A DNA stretch of 58,709 nt. It comes from Carex sylvatica. Taxonomy: Eukaryota > Streptophyta > Magnoliopsida > Poales > Cyperaceae. The notes beneath the pieces were generated by a model. It was not told the DNA's origin. It did not search any database and saw nothing but the letters and a program-made list of their open reading frames with translations. Positions 11,483-23,600 of this stretch are shown one piece after another. Position numbers and translations under genes: made by a program. Location: NCBI GenBank assembly GCA_964058845.1, contig CAXKVR010000421.1, forward strand, positions 1 through 58,709. The letters are read 5' to 3'. The first letter of the stretch is position 1. Every line of letters begins with the position of its first letter.

Positions 11483-11940
11483 GTTCTACCTCGTAACAAC
11501 CAGATTACGTCAGATCAGATCTGCCGTTTTTCATGTACGGGTAAATGGTGAGTGTTTGGTTAGTTCTTACTCGTTGATTGCAATCGCGAGGAGGAGCGGA
11601 GAAAAGGCGATCAGATCGGAGATTAGAGGAGGAAGAGCCGAAAAGGGGAGTAGAGATAGAGAAGGCTCAGCAGAGGCAGTCGGATCTGATTCTGCTACGG
11701 GTTGGGTGAACCGTGTCAGACTTGAACCAGACGGACCGTTTAGTCCAGTGACTCCAGTGAATCCGTATCACCCCAGGTACCTGAGGTGCAAGCGAAAGAT
11801 CTGGACCGTTAGTTTAGATTGGCACAAATCTCAAAGCAGACCCCACAGTCAAAATAGGGACCGGATTGAGTTAGTTCTGGATGGAATTAATCTGGACCGT
11901 TCGTTTCTTAAATTGTAAACATGGACTTAACTCCAGTTTC
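11483..11940 (-). promoter_or_regulatory. upstream region of the small membrane-protein gene
   Basis: On the minus strand this is the 5' side of the gene. Close to the start codon it is purine/pyrimidine-skewed (GGAGGAGCGGAG and AGAGGAGGAAG on the plus strand, so pyrimidine-rich in the sense of the gene), as expected of a plant leader. Further out, GGACCGTT occurs at about 11734, 11803 and 11894, the same core as in the foldback elements. No TATA box was assigned. A plus-strand open frame across this region is not believed real. Confidence 0.4.
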
Positions 11941-11955
11941 TTCATATGGTGTGGT
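11941..11955. repeat. left target-site duplication of the LINE
   Basis: TTCATATGGTGTGGT here matches TTCACATGGTGTGGT at 37871-37885 at 14 of 15 positions. The two flank the whole nested stack and mark the original LINE insertion site. Confidence 0.85.
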
Positions 11956-13580
11956 TTTTTTTTTTTTTTTTGAAAAATTAAAATTCCACCTGTTTTATTA
12001 TGAAACAATAAAGGTCATACAAAAAAGCAATTATTTTGAACTAGTGGAACAACTACCAACTAGTATCAGCAACCACAAAATAAAGTAGTATACCAGAAAA
12101 TAAAAACAAACTAACATCACTAAAAACATCAAAATCCTAATATCAATCACTAAGAGCAATAACATCAGAAGAGCTAGTGTCAACTAAAGATCAAACAGGA
12201 AACAATAAGCCAACTGCCTCATCAATGACATCAGAGATGTCCCTATCATCCGACTCTCCTAAACCAAGAGAAGGGACTCCGTCTAAAATCATAGGGGAGC
12301 TGGCTCTGTCTTGAGAGGTTGTGTCTGATATCACCATCAGGGCACCTATGTGCGTCAGAGGAGAAATATCAAAAGGCATAATCAATGTTAATTTAAAATA
12401 TGAATTATCTAAACGAGACTTACATCAATATAAAGTCAAAGCAATAATAGAAGATGCAACATAACTAATAGTTGGTACCAGTGTATTTCGAAAACAAATT
12501 TTATTTCTGATCAACCAGACAATCCAAAGTAGCTGCCCTAATTAACTCAACCAACAATGAATCTTTTAAAGGTATCCAATAATCAAAATTTCATAGGTCA
12601 GACAATTTTGTGCAATTAAAAATAAAATTGTTATGGTTACCAATCTAATTCCATAAAGTAGAAATAAATGGACAAATAGGTGATGTACAGTCTCAGGGGC
12701 ACCACAAAATAGACAGTCTACATTGCCTTGCCAACCTCTAGTACATAAATTGCATTAAGTTAGGATTTTATCATGTCTAAGTAACCAAACAAAAAAATTT
12801 ATCTTAAGAGGAATCTTAGCCTTCCATAAAGTGCTGAAAATATAATTTGGAATACTCCTAAATGAAAGTTATTTATAAAGAGAGTGAACAGTAAAAAGAC
12901 CCGAAGAAGTCCATCTCCAATATATTCTATCCGACTGAGCTGGATCTAAAGCATGAATAGGAAAAAAAAACTCTAAAAGTCTATTATATTCCTAAAGAAA
13001 AATCCCCGTTAATTGCCTAGTAAGTTGCAAATTGAATGAAAAAATAGAGAACACTGTAGATACATGAATGGATGGATGAGATGCAATTCTAAAGAGATTA
13101 GGAAAGACACAAAATAAAGAGCAATTATCATGCCATCGATCTAATCAAAATGAAGTATTCCTACCATCACCTACAATTCTATTAATGCCCAAATTAAATA
13201 TTTCTGTAAGATCTAAAATACTAACCCAAAATGAAGAAAAATTATTAGAAGCTAAACCAATAGAATCATATTTCGCAATAAGAATTAATTTTCATTTACC
13301 ATTGACAGTGGAATCCTTAAATCGAAACCACCATTTAGCCAACAAAGCAATATTCATATAATTAATATTTAATACACCTAAGTCTCCATGTTTTTTAGGT
13401 AAACACACAGTGGACCATTTAATAAGATGATATTTCCTTCTTCCACTGTTGTCATTAGCCCAAAAAAATCTTTTTCTAATGATATTAATTTTTTTCCTAA
13501 TAGTAACATGAATTCGATAAATAAAGAGCTAATATAAAGACATAGATGACAAAACAGAGTTTAATAAGGTTACCCCATCC
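11956..13580 (-). pseudogene. LINE retrotransposon, 3' half (zf-RVT region and poly(A))
   Basis: Read on the minus strand, broken frames give the C-terminal part of a plant L1-type LINE: FFWANDNSGRRKYHLIKW, then FWLDRWHDN, then KIPLKINFFVW and FCGAPETVHHLF. These are hallmarks of the zinc-binding reverse transcriptase region (zf-RVT). Many stops and frameshifts make it non-functional. The run of about 17 T at 11955-11971 is the element's poly(A) tail seen from the plus strand. Its upstream half lies at 36311-37870; the hAT element at 13581-36310 separates them. Confidence 0.88.
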
Positions 13581-13829
13581 TAGTGGGTTGCAATAACCCA
13601 ACCCGGGCCGCCCGTACTCGACCCGTCCGTGCCCGGTACCCGGAGTACCCGTGCCAGAGCTCAGGTATAGGTCGGGTACACGGGTAGGGGCATAAAACGG
13701 GTAGGGTACGGTTATTTGGTTCAATACCCGGGCATACCCAGCCCAAATTACGCCCATACCCGCCCGACCGGACTCGTACCCGACCCGTACCCGTTAAAAA
13801 TTTCAAAAAAATTCAATTTTTTTTGAAAT

Positions 13830-14050
13830 TTTGGAATCTCGCCGGTTCAACCGGGCTCGGACCGGTCTAATCAAACCCGGACCGGCCGGACCCACCTTCC
13901 CGTCGATTTTTTTTTTTTCAAATTTTATTCCCTCTCCAATATTTTCTTTAAATACCCACTCTTCCTCTCAAAAAATTCACACTCTCATTCTCTCATATCT
14001 CAATCTCTCATTCTCTCAATCTCAATTCTCAAATTTTATTATTCTCAATT
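13830..14050 (+). promoter_or_regulatory. hAT 5' region before the gypsy insertion
   Basis: GC-rich ACCGG/CCGGTT repeats (13848-13905) are followed by a long CT-rich stretch with repeated ATTCTCTCAATCTC words (13975-14045) after TTTAAATACCCAC at about 13946. This looks like the transposase promoter and leader. The gypsy element landed at its end, duplicating CAATT. Confidence 0.4.
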
Positions 14051-16289
14051 TGTAACGTAGTGAAACTTTTAAAATAATAAGATTTCAAAAAAATATAATT
14101 AAATATAGTTAGTAGTTAAAAATCTAATGCGTGGAAATATTTTATACTGACTGAATGAAAATTGAATTATAATATAGAAAAACGGTCCAGTGCGGATGGA
14201 TGACCCGCACTGCGGGTGGCTTCACCCGTACTGGGACAAGTTCTGAAGTTGCCGAATTTTTCGCTAAGTCCTGAATGCGGATGGGATCATCCGCACTGTC
14301 CTCAGTGCGTCCGCACTAGGCTCGGACTTTTTCTTCTGCGCAGTGAATGCGGCTGGATGATCCGCAGTGCGGATGGATGGACCGTAGTGCGGATGGATAG
14401 TATCCGCAGTGCGGATGATTGATCCGCACTGATATGTAATTTTGTTATTTTTGAGGGGTTTATTTGCAAAATTTCAATTATTAATCAAAATCCTTCTTCT
14501 TCTTCTCATTTTCACGGGAATTAAAGAAGAGGGTTAGGGTGAGCCGAAAGGAAAAAGAGAAAGAGAGAGAGAGAGAGAAATTGAGCGCGGAATCTGATCG
14601 AACTGACCGGAAAATTGAGATTCGAGCTGAATTGACGATCCTTGATCGATTCTAAAGCTTCAAATTGGTATATACATCTCTTTTGCAATTCTTTGAAAAC
14701 CCTAAATTAAACGATTTGTCGTGATTTCGGTTGAAATTCGAATTAGGGTTTCAGTAATCGAGTTCTAGCTCGATTAGTGGTTAATTTGTGAGAATTGATA
14801 TGATTTGTCTTCTTTTTCTCTTGGAAACCCTAATTCAATTGATTTGTTATATTTTTGGGTGAAATTCGAATTCGAATTTGATTTGAAACATTATGACTCG
14901 ATAATCGACTTGACTTGTATTTAGATCGATTGAATTTCTTTTATTAATTCATCTATGCTTTATTAACATAGGCATAGACCATATCGAGTACGATTCAGCG
15001 AAATCGTCGGAAGTTCGGAATCTAGTGATAGCTGATTCTCTACGCATCTTACGTGATCAGGTGCGGGGGTTCACGGGATTTGTTTTGGGATTTATTTTAG
15101 GAATTAAATAGTTACGTATAAATGGCATGTTGAATTTCTAATTGCATGCATCATGGCATTATTGCATAATTAAGTAAATGTTATATTGGAATTGCTAAAT
15201 TTAGGATGACCTAGCATATTGGTATGGTTTTACTGATTGACTGTTCCTTTGATTCTGATAAGAGAATGAAACCACAGTACTGAATTGATATTGTTATATT
15301 ATATTGTATATTCATAGTTATTGCAAAGTCTAGAGTCGACGCTAGACTTTGCCTCAGGAACCATATGCGCATTTGGGGAATGACCCCATTGAACCCAGTA
15401 CCGGTTGGGTAGGGGATACTGTTATTACATATATTATTGTGATTGTAGGAATACTGAACTGTGGTATAGTGATTGATGTGAAACTGTTACTGTATTGATA
15501 ATCTTTGTTTCTGATCGAATTACTTTATTGCTAATCGTGAAATTCTGACTGATATGCATGTTTAATTATAAACCAGAACCAATAGAACGGTTAAGCCGAC
15601 GAAGATAGATAACTAATTTCTATTCTTCCAACCTGACTTAGAGAGTTTGCATTTAGGTCCAAACATCCTGAATAATTCCGTTTTGATTTTCTCCGAATGT
15701 GATAATAGTAGAAGTTCGCTTGAATTCCCTTTTAAAGTAATTGCATTTCATGATTAGCGAATCAATAACTGAATAATATACTAACGAATTGATTTAATTC
15801 TGATAATGGATTTCTTACAAATCCAGTAGCCCTATTTAAATTCTGCACTGAGAAACTGCGAATAAGTTTCTCACCCCTTTTCCCCTCGTGGGTTTTCAGG
15901 AAACAAGGAATAGGATTTCGAGATCGTGCGGCGAGGAGAAGAAAGAATAGGTATAGATATGCCTCAGTTAATGATCCATTTTGTACTGGTTAAGTACTCG
16001 GATCATATTTTGTTGTGTATAACCTTTGAACCAGACTTTGTAAAACTGATTTTAATTAAGTAGTGTAAATGTTTAATTCGTTAAGTAGGAGGTGTTGTAA
16101 GTAGGAGGTGTTGTAAGTAGGATGTGTTTTAATTATCTGATTTCAATTAACTGCGTGTCTGAATGTGTAAATCATTTTTGGGTAAAGTTGGGATGAATAT
16201 GAATCATCTCATCGTTCATGCCTAGTGAGTATATAGAAAATATATATTCACGGCGTAACTGTCGCGCCCCCTGGTTCCGGGGTGTGACA
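14051..16289 (+). repeat. 5' LTR of the gypsy element
   Basis: 2239 bp, TG...CA. It contains an array of TGCGGATG hairpins (14187-14430), a CTTCTTCTTCT leader-like zone, a GAGAGAGAGAGA run near 14566 and two possible splice acceptors (GGGTTTCAG at about 14745-14753 and GGGTTTTCAG ending 15900). Nearly identical to the 3' LTR. Confidence 0.95.
14187..14430. repeat. TGCGGATG / CATCCGCA hairpin array in the 5' LTR
   Basis: At least ten copies of TGCGGATG(G), GCGGGTG or their complements alternate so that neighbouring copies pair, for example GCGGATGggatCATCCGC and the near-palindrome TCCGCAGTGCGGA. The 3' LTR (21187-21450) has one extra 20-bp unit, and the solo LTR (32491-32838) has a rearranged, longer version. 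The array is CpG-containing and GC-rich within an otherwise AT-rich LTR. Confidence 0.85.
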
Positions 16290-16298
16290 GTTAATTGT

Positions 16299-16310
16299 TG
16301 GTATCAGAGC
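16299..16310 (+). other. primer-binding site (initiator tRNA-Met)
   Basis: TGGTATCAGAGC, complementary to the 3' end of plant initiator tRNA-Met, begins nine bases after the end of the 5' LTR. This is the standard site for minus-strand DNA priming. Confidence 0.92.
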
Positions 16311-16435
16311 AAGGTTGTTCTTAAAAACCCTAACCAGACATGATAGGATAAGCGAGTGGGGTAAGTCTAGAGTTAGATTGGTAACGTTAAACTGCGTGAA
16401 TTGAAATATTAACTTATTGATTATTGAATAGTCAA

Positions 16436-19400
16436 ATGGAGAGAGATCTCGGAGAAATGTTAATTGCGGCCTATGAAAGAGGTCGTAGAGCGGAAAATCT
16501 GGAACGCGGACCAGCTCCTGTGGCTGGAGCAAATGGGGAGGAATTCCGACAATTATATGAAGCGTTTATGCGTTTGGCACCCCCTCGGTTTGATGGGTCG
16601 GGGGGATATCCGGCTGCGGAAGAATGGATGGTGAGTCTGAAAGCAAAGTTCACCCTATGCCGGGTGCCAGAGGTGAACAAAGTGGAGTTGGCCGCACAAT
16701 TGCTTGAAAAGTCTGGTAGACATTGGTGGGAGGGAGTTAAAATGGAGTTTGAAGGGGGCGAAGGAGAGATTACCTGGGAATGGTTTGAACAGAAGTTTGG
16801 GGAGCAGTTCTTGAGTGACTTACATCGGGAGGCTTTGAGAAGCCAATTCCTGAACCTAAGACAGAATGAAAGGTCGGTAGAAGAGTACAACCGTTTGTTC
16901 TTTGACCTGTCCCGTTATGCTCCAGATGTAAAAAGGGATCTTGATAGATACCGGAGGCAGTATTTGGACGGGTTGGACCCGAATATTGCACTAGCCATAC
17001 ATCATTCCACAGCTGCAGGGGTTCCAGCTCTTATGAGATGTGCGGAGCAGACAGAAGTATATCTCAAGAGAAGTGCACAACAAACCCTCTCCAGAAATGT
17101 TAAGCCTAGATTTGATCAAAGAAAGCAAGCGAGTGGATCGGGGGTTAGACCTCAAGCCCCTAGATACCCTACAGGACAGATAGCGGTACCTCAGTTTACC
17201 CCGGGAGCTACTGGACCTTGGTGCCGTATTTGCATGAAGCCACATACTGAATCTGAGTGTCGTCGCCTCAATCAGACTTGTCTTCGCTGTGGCAGCAAGA
17301 ATCATTGGATCAAGGATTGCCCAAATAATTTTTCGGGTACACCCGGGAGCAGTGGCAGTGGTGGTTATAGAGGTCCACAGGGGCGAGGACGTGGAGGCAT
17401 ACCTTCGCTACGAGGTCGAGGCCCTACACCACAGTTGAGGGAAGGCCGTGCAGGAGGACGAGCCAGTGTTCACGCGGTAGAAGCAATAGAGCTACCGAAT
17501 GCAGGAGACGAGTTGATTCCTATTTCTACTCAGACTGATTTGCTAGCAGGTACTATTTCTATTTCGGGACACCTTGCATATGTGTTGATTGATACGGGTT
17601 GTAGCAATTCGATCATATCTAGTACGTTAGTGGAGAAGTGTGGGTGGTTAACGGAGTCGAGTGAGAGAGTATTGGATGTTCATACCCCTCTCGGTTCAAC
17701 TACCCAAATTGCGAGGACATGCCGAAACCTGAAAGTGAGAGTAGATGGAAGGGATTTTCTAGCCGAAATGTTGGTCATGGACATTTCTGAGTATGATGCA
17801 TTGTTGGGTTTGGATTGGTTAACTCAACACCTAGCTACGATTGATTGTTTGAGCCGTACCGTTCAATTCGCATTGTCAAGTGGTGCAACATGTGCATTAA
17901 AGTGTAGAGGATTAAAAGAGGTGGTACCGTATATTTCAGCAATAGAGACAAGGCACTTAATTGAGTCGGGGTGTACAGCATATTTAGTGAGGGTTATGAG
18001 TACTGCTACTGAAATTCCAGAAATATCTAACATTCCGGTTGTTTCGGAATACATTGATGTTTTTCCTGATGAGATTTCAGGGTTACCTCCGGAGCGAGAA
18101 ATTGAGTTTAACATTAATTTGATACCTGGCACAATCCCGATTTCGAAGGCTCCTTATCGGATGGCTCCGGCTGAACTAAAAGAATTGAAGGTGCAATTAG
18201 AAGAAATGTTGGAGAAAGGCTTTATTCGACCAAGTACTTCTCCATGGGGCGCACCAGTGTTGTTTGTAAGGAAAAAGGATGGAACTCTGCGGTTGTGCAT
18301 AGATTACCGGGAGTTGAATAAGGTGACCGTGAAGAACAAGTATCCATTGCCTAGGATTGATGATCTTTTTGACCAGCTACAAGGATCGTCGGTCTATTCC
18401 AAGATCGATTTAAGAACGGGTTACCACCAGTTGCGTATATGTCCAAGTGACGTGGAGAAGACGGCTCTCCGTACTAGGTACGGGCACTATGAATACCTAG
18501 TCATGCCATTCGGATTGACAAATGCACCAGCAGCTTTTATGGATCTTATGCAGCGTGTGTTTAGAGATTTGTTGGATTCCAGTGTGGTGGTCTTCATCGA
18601 CGATATACTGATCTATTCGCGTTCATATGAGGAGCATGCGGCACATCTTAAAGTGGTGTTACAAAGACTACGAGATCATCGGCTTTATGCCAAACTTTCG
18701 AAGTGTGAATTCTGGATGGACAAGGTGGCATTTTTGGGCCATATAGTTTCGGGTGAAGGCTTGGCGGTAGATCCTGAGAAGATTCGAGCGATAACTGAAT
18801 GGAAGAGACCAACAACTGTTACAGAGATCCGTAGCTTTCTCGGTTTAGCTGGGTACTATCGAAGGTTTGTAGCTGGATTCTCACAATTAGCCCGCCCTCT
18901 TACGGAGTTGCTACATAAAGGTGTTAAGTTCGATTGGGAAGAAGCACAAGAAAGAAGTTTTGAAGAGTTAAAGAGTCGGCTAGTGTCAGCCCCGATTCTT
19001 ACAATGCCAATAACTGGAAAGGACTACACGGTGTTTACAGATGCATCCCGTACGGGTTTGGGTTGCGTTTTGATGCAAGGTGAGCAAGTTATTGCCTACG
19101 CTTCTCGACAATTACGGCCACATGAACAGAACTATCTGACTCATGACTTGGAGCTAGCAGCAGTGATCTTTGCACTCAAAATTTGGCGGCATTACTTGTA
19201 TGGTGTGAAGTGCCAGATTTTCACGGATCATAAAAGCTTAAAATATGTTTTTACTCAGAAGGAACTGAACTTGAGACAACGAAGGTGGCTGGAGTTAATG
19301 AAGGATTACGATCTCGATATTCAGTATCATGCAGGCAAAGCTAATGCGGTAGCAGATGCGTTGAGTAGGAAGAATCAGGTTAACCTGGCAAGCGTGATTT

Positions 19401-21007
19401 CAAGTGAAGTGCAGTTGATTGAAGAAATGAGAAGGATGAATTTACATGTTGGAGCATCGCACGAATTGGCAAAGTCAGTTGCAACTCGCTTACTCGAGGA
19501 AGAAGCGGGTATGAATAAATCGGCCTGTATGTCCATTATTTCTGCTGCTATTGAGGTGAGACCGGAGTTACATGACCGTATACGGGTAGCGCAGCACGAA
19601 GATCAGAAGTGTCAGAAATTTCGAGAACATGTAGAATCGAACCGAGACACTCCATTTAGACTTGATGACGAGGGTATCTTGCGGTTTGGCAACCGCATAT
19701 GCATTCCTGAAGATTCAGACTTGAAGACCCTAGTTCTATCCGAAGCACATGATTCGGGATACACGATCCATCCCGGCGAAGTTAAAATGTATCAAACTCT
19801 GAAGCGGTATTTCTGGTGGCCGAACATGAAAAGGGATGTGACAAGGTACGTTGAGAAATGTCAAGTCTGTCAGCAAGTGAAGGCTGATCGACGAAAGGCA
19901 GCTGGGTTACTTCAACCGCTGAATAAGAAGAGAGGTAAATTTGAAGTTATTGCAATGGATTTCGTATCTGGTTTTCCGAGGACAGTGGGCCGACACGATA
20001 CCATATGGGTTATTGTGGATACATTGACGAAGGTGGCACATTTTATTCCACTCGGACCTGATACATCGGGTCGAACGTTAGCCAACTTGTTTCTGAAATG
20101 TTTCGTTAAATATCATGGATGTCCAAGAGAAATTATATCTGATCGAGATACCAGGTTCACTTCGCATTTTTGGAAAAGTTTCCAAGAGAATATGGGTACG
20201 AAACTGAGGTTCAGCACCGCACATCATCCGCAGACTGATGGACAGTCAGAAAGAACAATCCAGACATTGGAAGACATACTTCGAGCGTGTGCTTTGAGCT
20301 TTCGAGGGTCTTGGCTCGACCATTTGCATTTGGTTGAATTTGCCTACAACAACAGTTATCACTCAAGTATCGGGATGCCACCATTAGAAGCGCTTACTGG
20401 AGAGATTTGTCGTACACCGTTATGGTGGGGTCCGGCGGGTACTCATCCGTCCACAGGACCAGAATTGATACAAGAGGCAGCAGAGAAGACACAGGTTATC
20501 TTGAGCCGACTCAAATCAGCTCAAGATCGACAAAAGAGATATGCTGATGTACATCGAAGACCGTTAGAGTTTCAAGAAGGTGATCATGTGTGGCTCCGAG
20601 TATCTCCGGTTAGAGGAGTACATCGGTTTGGAGTATCGGGTAAGCTAAGTCCACGGTATATCGGTCCCTTTCAGATTCTGAACCGAGTAGGACTTGTAGC
20701 TTACGAGCTGGCATTGCCTCCAGCCTTGGACCGGGTACACCCGGTGTTTCATGTGTCACAGCTCCGAAAATATGTACGAGATCCATCGCACTGCATCGAC
20801 CATTCTGACTTATACCTTAATGAGAATTTGGCCTATAAAGAAGAACCAATGCGAATACTTGATAGAAAAGAGCAAAGGTTAAGAAATCGAACGATTAGAC
20901 TTGTTTTAGTACAATGGGGTCGACACTCGGAAAAAGAGGCAACATGGGAACTCGAAACGAAAATTCGCGAGCAATATCCTGAGTTATTCGACAGTTCAGG
21001 TACGTAG
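16436..21007 (+). CDS. Ty3/gypsy gag-pol polyprotein, intact, 1523 aa
   Basis: One open frame from ATG 16436 to TAG 21007. In order: Gag capsid-like domain (about residues 40-190), zinc knuckle [14 protein letters not shown] starting at C282, aspartic protease with D386-T-G, reverse transcriptase with FIDD at 720-723, RNase H beginning VFTDAS at D869, a zinc-binding HHCC integrase head (KCQVCQQ), and an integrase core with D1175, D1236 and E1272 (35-residue D-E spacing). The C-terminal tail, [19 protein letters not shown] then ATWE, is the chromodomain-like module of plant chromoviruses. This order (PR-RT-RH-INT) defines Ty3/gypsy. All catalytic residues looked for are present and no stop or frameshift is seen, so it may still be competent. 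The protein would assemble virus-like particles, copy the RNA and integrate the cDNA. Confidence 0.95.
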   Translation: MERDLGEMLIAAYERGRRAENLERGPAPVAGANGEEFRQLYEAFMRLAPPRFDGSGGYPAAEEWMVSLKAKFTLCRVPEVNKVELAAQLLEKSGRHWWEGVKMEFEGGEGEITWEWFEQKFGEQFLSDLHREALRSQFLNLRQNERSVEEYNRLFFDLSRYAPDVKRDLDRYRRQYLDGLDPNIALAIHHSTAAGVPALMRCAEQTEVYLKRSAQQTLSRNVKPRFDQRKQASGSGVRPQAPRYPTGQIAVPQFTPGATGPWCRICMKPHTESECRRLNQTCLRCGSKNHWIKDCPNNFSGTPGSSGSGGYRGPQGRGRGGIPSLRGRGPTPQLREGRAGGRASVHAVEAIELPNAGDELIPISTQTDLLAGTISISGHLAYVLIDTGCSNSIISSTLVEKCGWLTESSERVLDVHTPLGSTTQIARTCRNLKVRVDGRDFLAEMLVMDISEYDALLGLDWLTQHLATIDCLSRTVQFALSSGATCALKCRGLKEVVPYISAIETRHLIESGCTAYLVRVMSTATEIPEISNIPVVSEYIDVFPDEISGLPPEREIEFNINLIPGTIPISKAPYRMAPAELKELKVQLEEMLEKGFIRPSTSPWGAPVLFVRKKDGTLRLCIDYRELNKVTVKNKYPLPRIDDLFDQLQGSSVYSKIDLRTGYHQLRICPSDVEKTALRTRYGHYEYLVMPFGLTNAPAAFMDLMQRVFRDLLDSSVVVFIDDILIYSRSYEEHAAHLKVVLQRLRDHRLYAKLSKCEFWMDKVAFLGHIVSGEGLAVDPEKIRAITEWKRPTTVTEIRSFLGLAGYYRRFVAGFSQLARPLTELLHKGVKFDWEEAQERSFEELKSRLVSAPILTMPITGKDYTVFTDASRTGLGCVLMQGEQVIAYASRQLRPHEQNYLTHDLELAAVIFALKIWRHYLYGVKCQIFTDHKSLKYVFTQKELNLRQRRWLELMKDYDLDIQYHAGKANAVADALSRKNQVNLASVISSEVQLIEEMRRMNLHVGASHELAKSVATRLLEEEAGMNKSACMSIISAAIEVRPELHDRIRVAQHEDQKCQKFREHVESNRDTPFRLDDEGILRFGNRICIPEDSDLKTLVLSEAHDSGYTIHPGEVKMYQTLKRYFWWPNMKRDVTRYVEKCQVCQQVKADRRKAAGLLQPLNKKRGKFEVIAMDFVSGFPRTVGRHDTIWVIVDTLTKVAHFIPLGPDTSGRTLANLFLKCFVKYHGCPREIISDRDTRFTSHFWKSFQENMGTKLRFSTAHHPQTDGQSERTIQTLEDILRACALSFRGSWLDHLHLVEFAYNNSYHSSIGMPPLEALTGEICRTPLWWGPAGTHPSTGPELIQEAAEKTQVILSRLKSAQDRQKRYADVHRRPLEFQEGDHVWLRVSPVRGVHRFGVSGKLSPRYIGPFQILNRVGLVAYELALPPALDRVHPVFHVSQLRKYVRDPSHCIDHSDLYLNENLAYKEEPMRILDRKEQRLRNRTIRLVLVQWGRHSEKEATWELETKIREQYPELFDSSGT

Positions 21008-21038
21008 TTAAGTTCAAAGGATTGAACTTTATTTTTAA

Positions 21039-21050
21039 GTGAGGGAGAAA
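21039..21050 (+). other. polypurine tract
   Basis: GTGAGGGAGAAA lies directly before the 3' LTR, the expected plus-strand DNA primer site. Confidence 0.85.
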
Positions 21051-23309
21051 TGTAACGTAGTGAAACTTTTAAAATAATAAGATTTCAAAAAAATATAATT
21101 AAATATAGTTAGTAGTTAAAAATCTAATGCGTGGAAATATTTTATACTGACTGAATGAAAATCGAATTATAATATAGAAAAACGGTCCAGTGCGGATGGA
21201 TGACCCGCACTGCGGGTGGCTTCACCCGCACTGGGACAAGTTCTGAAGTTGCCGAATTTTTCGCTAAGTCCTGAATGCGGATGGGATCATCCGCACTGTC
21301 CTCAGTGCGTCCGCACTAGGCTCGGACTTTTTCTTCTGCGCAGTGAATGCGGCTGGATGATCCGCAGTGCGGATGGATGATCCGCAGTGCGGATGGATGG
21401 ACCGTAGTGCGGATGGATAGTATCCGCAGTGCGGATGATTGATCCGCACTGATATGTAATTTTGTTATTTTTGAGGGGTTTATTTGCAAAATTTCAATTA
21501 TTAATCAAAATCCTTCTTCTTCTTCTCATTTTCACGGGAATTAAAGAAGAGGGTTAGGGTGAGCCGAAAGGAAAAAGAGAAAGAGAGAGAGAGAGAGAAA
21601 TTGAGCGCGGAATCTGATCGAACTGACCGGAAAATTGAGATTCGAGCTGAATTGACGATCCTTGATCGATTCTAAAGCTTCAAATTGGTATATACATCTC
21701 TTTTGCAATTCTTTGAAAACCCTAAATTATTCGATTTGTCGTGATTTCGGTTGAAATTCGAATTAGGGTTTCAGTAATCGAGTTCTAGCTCGATTAGTGG
21801 TTAATTTGTGAGAATTGATATGATTTGTCTTCTTTTTCTCTTGGAAACCCTAATTCAATTGATTTGTTATATTTTTGGGTGAAATTCGAATTCGAATTTG
21901 ATTTGAAACATTATGACTCGATAATCGACTTGACTTGTATTTAGATCGATTGAATTTCTTTTATTAATTCATCTATGCTTTATTAACATAGGCATAGACC
22001 ATATCGAGTACGATTCAGCGAAATCGTCGGAAGTTCAGAATCTAGTGATAGCTGATTCTCTACGCATCTTACGTGATCAGGTGCGGGGGTTCACGGGATT
22101 TGTTTTGGGATTTATTTTAGGAATTAAATAGTTACGTATAAATGGCATGTTGAATTTCTAATTGCATGCATCATGGCATTATTGCATAATTAAGTAAATG
22201 TTATATTGGAATTGCTAAATTTAGGATGATCTAGCATATTGGTATGGTTTTACTGATTGACTGTTCCTTTGATTCTGATAAGAGAATGAAACCACAGTAC
22301 TGAATTGATATTGTTATATTATATTGTATATTCATAGTTATTGCAAAGTCTAGAGTTGACGCTAGACTTTGCCTCAGGAACCATATGCGCATTTGGGGAA
22401 TGACCCCATTGAACCCAGTACCGGTTGGGTAGGGGATACTGTTATTACATATATTATTGTGATTGTAGGAATACTGAACTGTGGTATAGTGATTGATGTG
22501 AAACTGTTACTGTATTGATAATCTTTGTTTCTGATCGAATTACTTTATTGCTAATCGTGAAATTCTGACTGATATGCATGTTTAATTATAAACCAGAACC
22601 AATAGAACGGTTAAGCCGACGAAGATAGATAACTAATTTCTATTCTTCCAACCTGACTTAGAGAGTTTGCATTTAGGTCCAAACATCCTGAATAATTCCG
22701 TTTTGATTTTCTCCGAATGTGATAATAGTAGAAGTTCGCTTGAATTCCCTTTTAAAGTAATTGCATTTCATGATTAGCGAATCAATAACTGAATAGTATA
22801 CTAACGAATTGATTTAATTCTGATAATGGATTTCTTACAAATCCAGTAGCCCTATTTAAATTCTGCACTGAGAAACTGCGAATAAGTTTCTCACCCCTTT
22901 TCCCCTCGTGGGTTTTCAGGAAACAAGGAATAGGATTTCGAGATCGTGCGGCGAGGAGAAGAAAGAATAGGTATAGATATGCCTCAGTTAATGATCCATT
23001 TTGTACTGGTTAAGTACTCGGATCATATTTTGTTGTGTATAACCTTTGAACCAGACTTTGTAAAACTGATTTTAATTAAGTAGTGTAAATGTTTAATTCG
23101 TTAAGTAGGAGGTGTTGTAAGTAGGAGGTGTTGTAAGTAGGATGTGTTTTAATTATCTGATTTCAATTAACTGCGTGTCTGAATGTGTAAATCATTTTTG
23201 GGTAAAGTTGGGATGAATATGAATCATCTCATCGTTCATGCCTAGTGAGTACATAGAAAATATATATTCACGGCGTAACTGTCGCGCCCCCTGGTTCCGG
23301 GGTGTGACA
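21051..23309 (+). repeat. 3' LTR of the gypsy element
   Basis: 2259 bp, starting TGTAACG and ending GGTGTGACA. It is 20 bp longer than the 5' LTR because of one extra TCCGCAGTGCGGATGGATGA unit at about 21361-21380. Followed by the duplicated target CAATT. Confidence 0.95.
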
Positions 23310-23600
23310 CAATTATTTAATTTATTGTTTAAAAAAATATATAGTTGTAAATTTAATTCATTTTACAAATCCGCAAACGGAATTACGAAGGTATTGAAAT
23401 TACGAAGTTCGGCACCTCCCGCAAGATTTTTTCGCGAGATTTAAAGGTAACATTTATTTCATTTTAGATTAATATATTTGTGTAGAGTACATTTAGTTTA
23501 TGCTAGATTTATTGAATATTAAGTAATTAGATTTGTTAAATTTATTAAGTAATTAGATTTGTTAGATTTATTTATGTTAGATTTGTTAGATTTATTGAAT
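23310..23600 (+). other. hAT sequence downstream of the gypsy insertion
   Basis: Continuation of the hAT element after CAATT. A short stretch ending CGCGAGATTTAAAG|GTAACA (about 23430-23450) could be an exon end with a splice donor, but it encodes no recognised domain. The BED zinc finger expected at the N-terminus of a hAT transposase was not found here. Confidence 0.3.

Larger units (their letters stand above)
14051..23309 (+). mobile_element. Ty3/gypsy LTR retrotransposon, probably Tekay/Del-type chromovirus, complete
   Basis: LTRs at 14051-16289 and 21051-23309 begin TGTAACG and end GTGACA. The target duplication CAATT is present at 14046-14050 and 23310-23314. A primer-binding site for initiator tRNA-Met, a purine tract and one uninterrupted gag-pol frame are all present. 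By eye the LTRs differ at about ten substitutions plus one 20-bp unit in about 2.24 kb, so the insertion is recent. Long LTRs, an iMet primer site and the C-terminal chromodomain-like tail fit the Tekay/Del group (lineage call is inference). It is inserted in the 5' part of the hAT element. Confidence 0.93.

Noticed and set aside
11328..11918. 196-residue plus-strand open frame with a Glu-rich start
   Set aside because: It is the antisense of exon 1 and the leader of the small membrane protein. The minus strand gives the conserved-looking protein with proper splice sites.
13581..13800. Telomere-like or rDNA-like GC-rich repeat
   Set aside because: The GGGTAC/CCCGTACC motifs are irregular and occur at both ends of the hAT, so subterminal transposase-binding repeats fit better.
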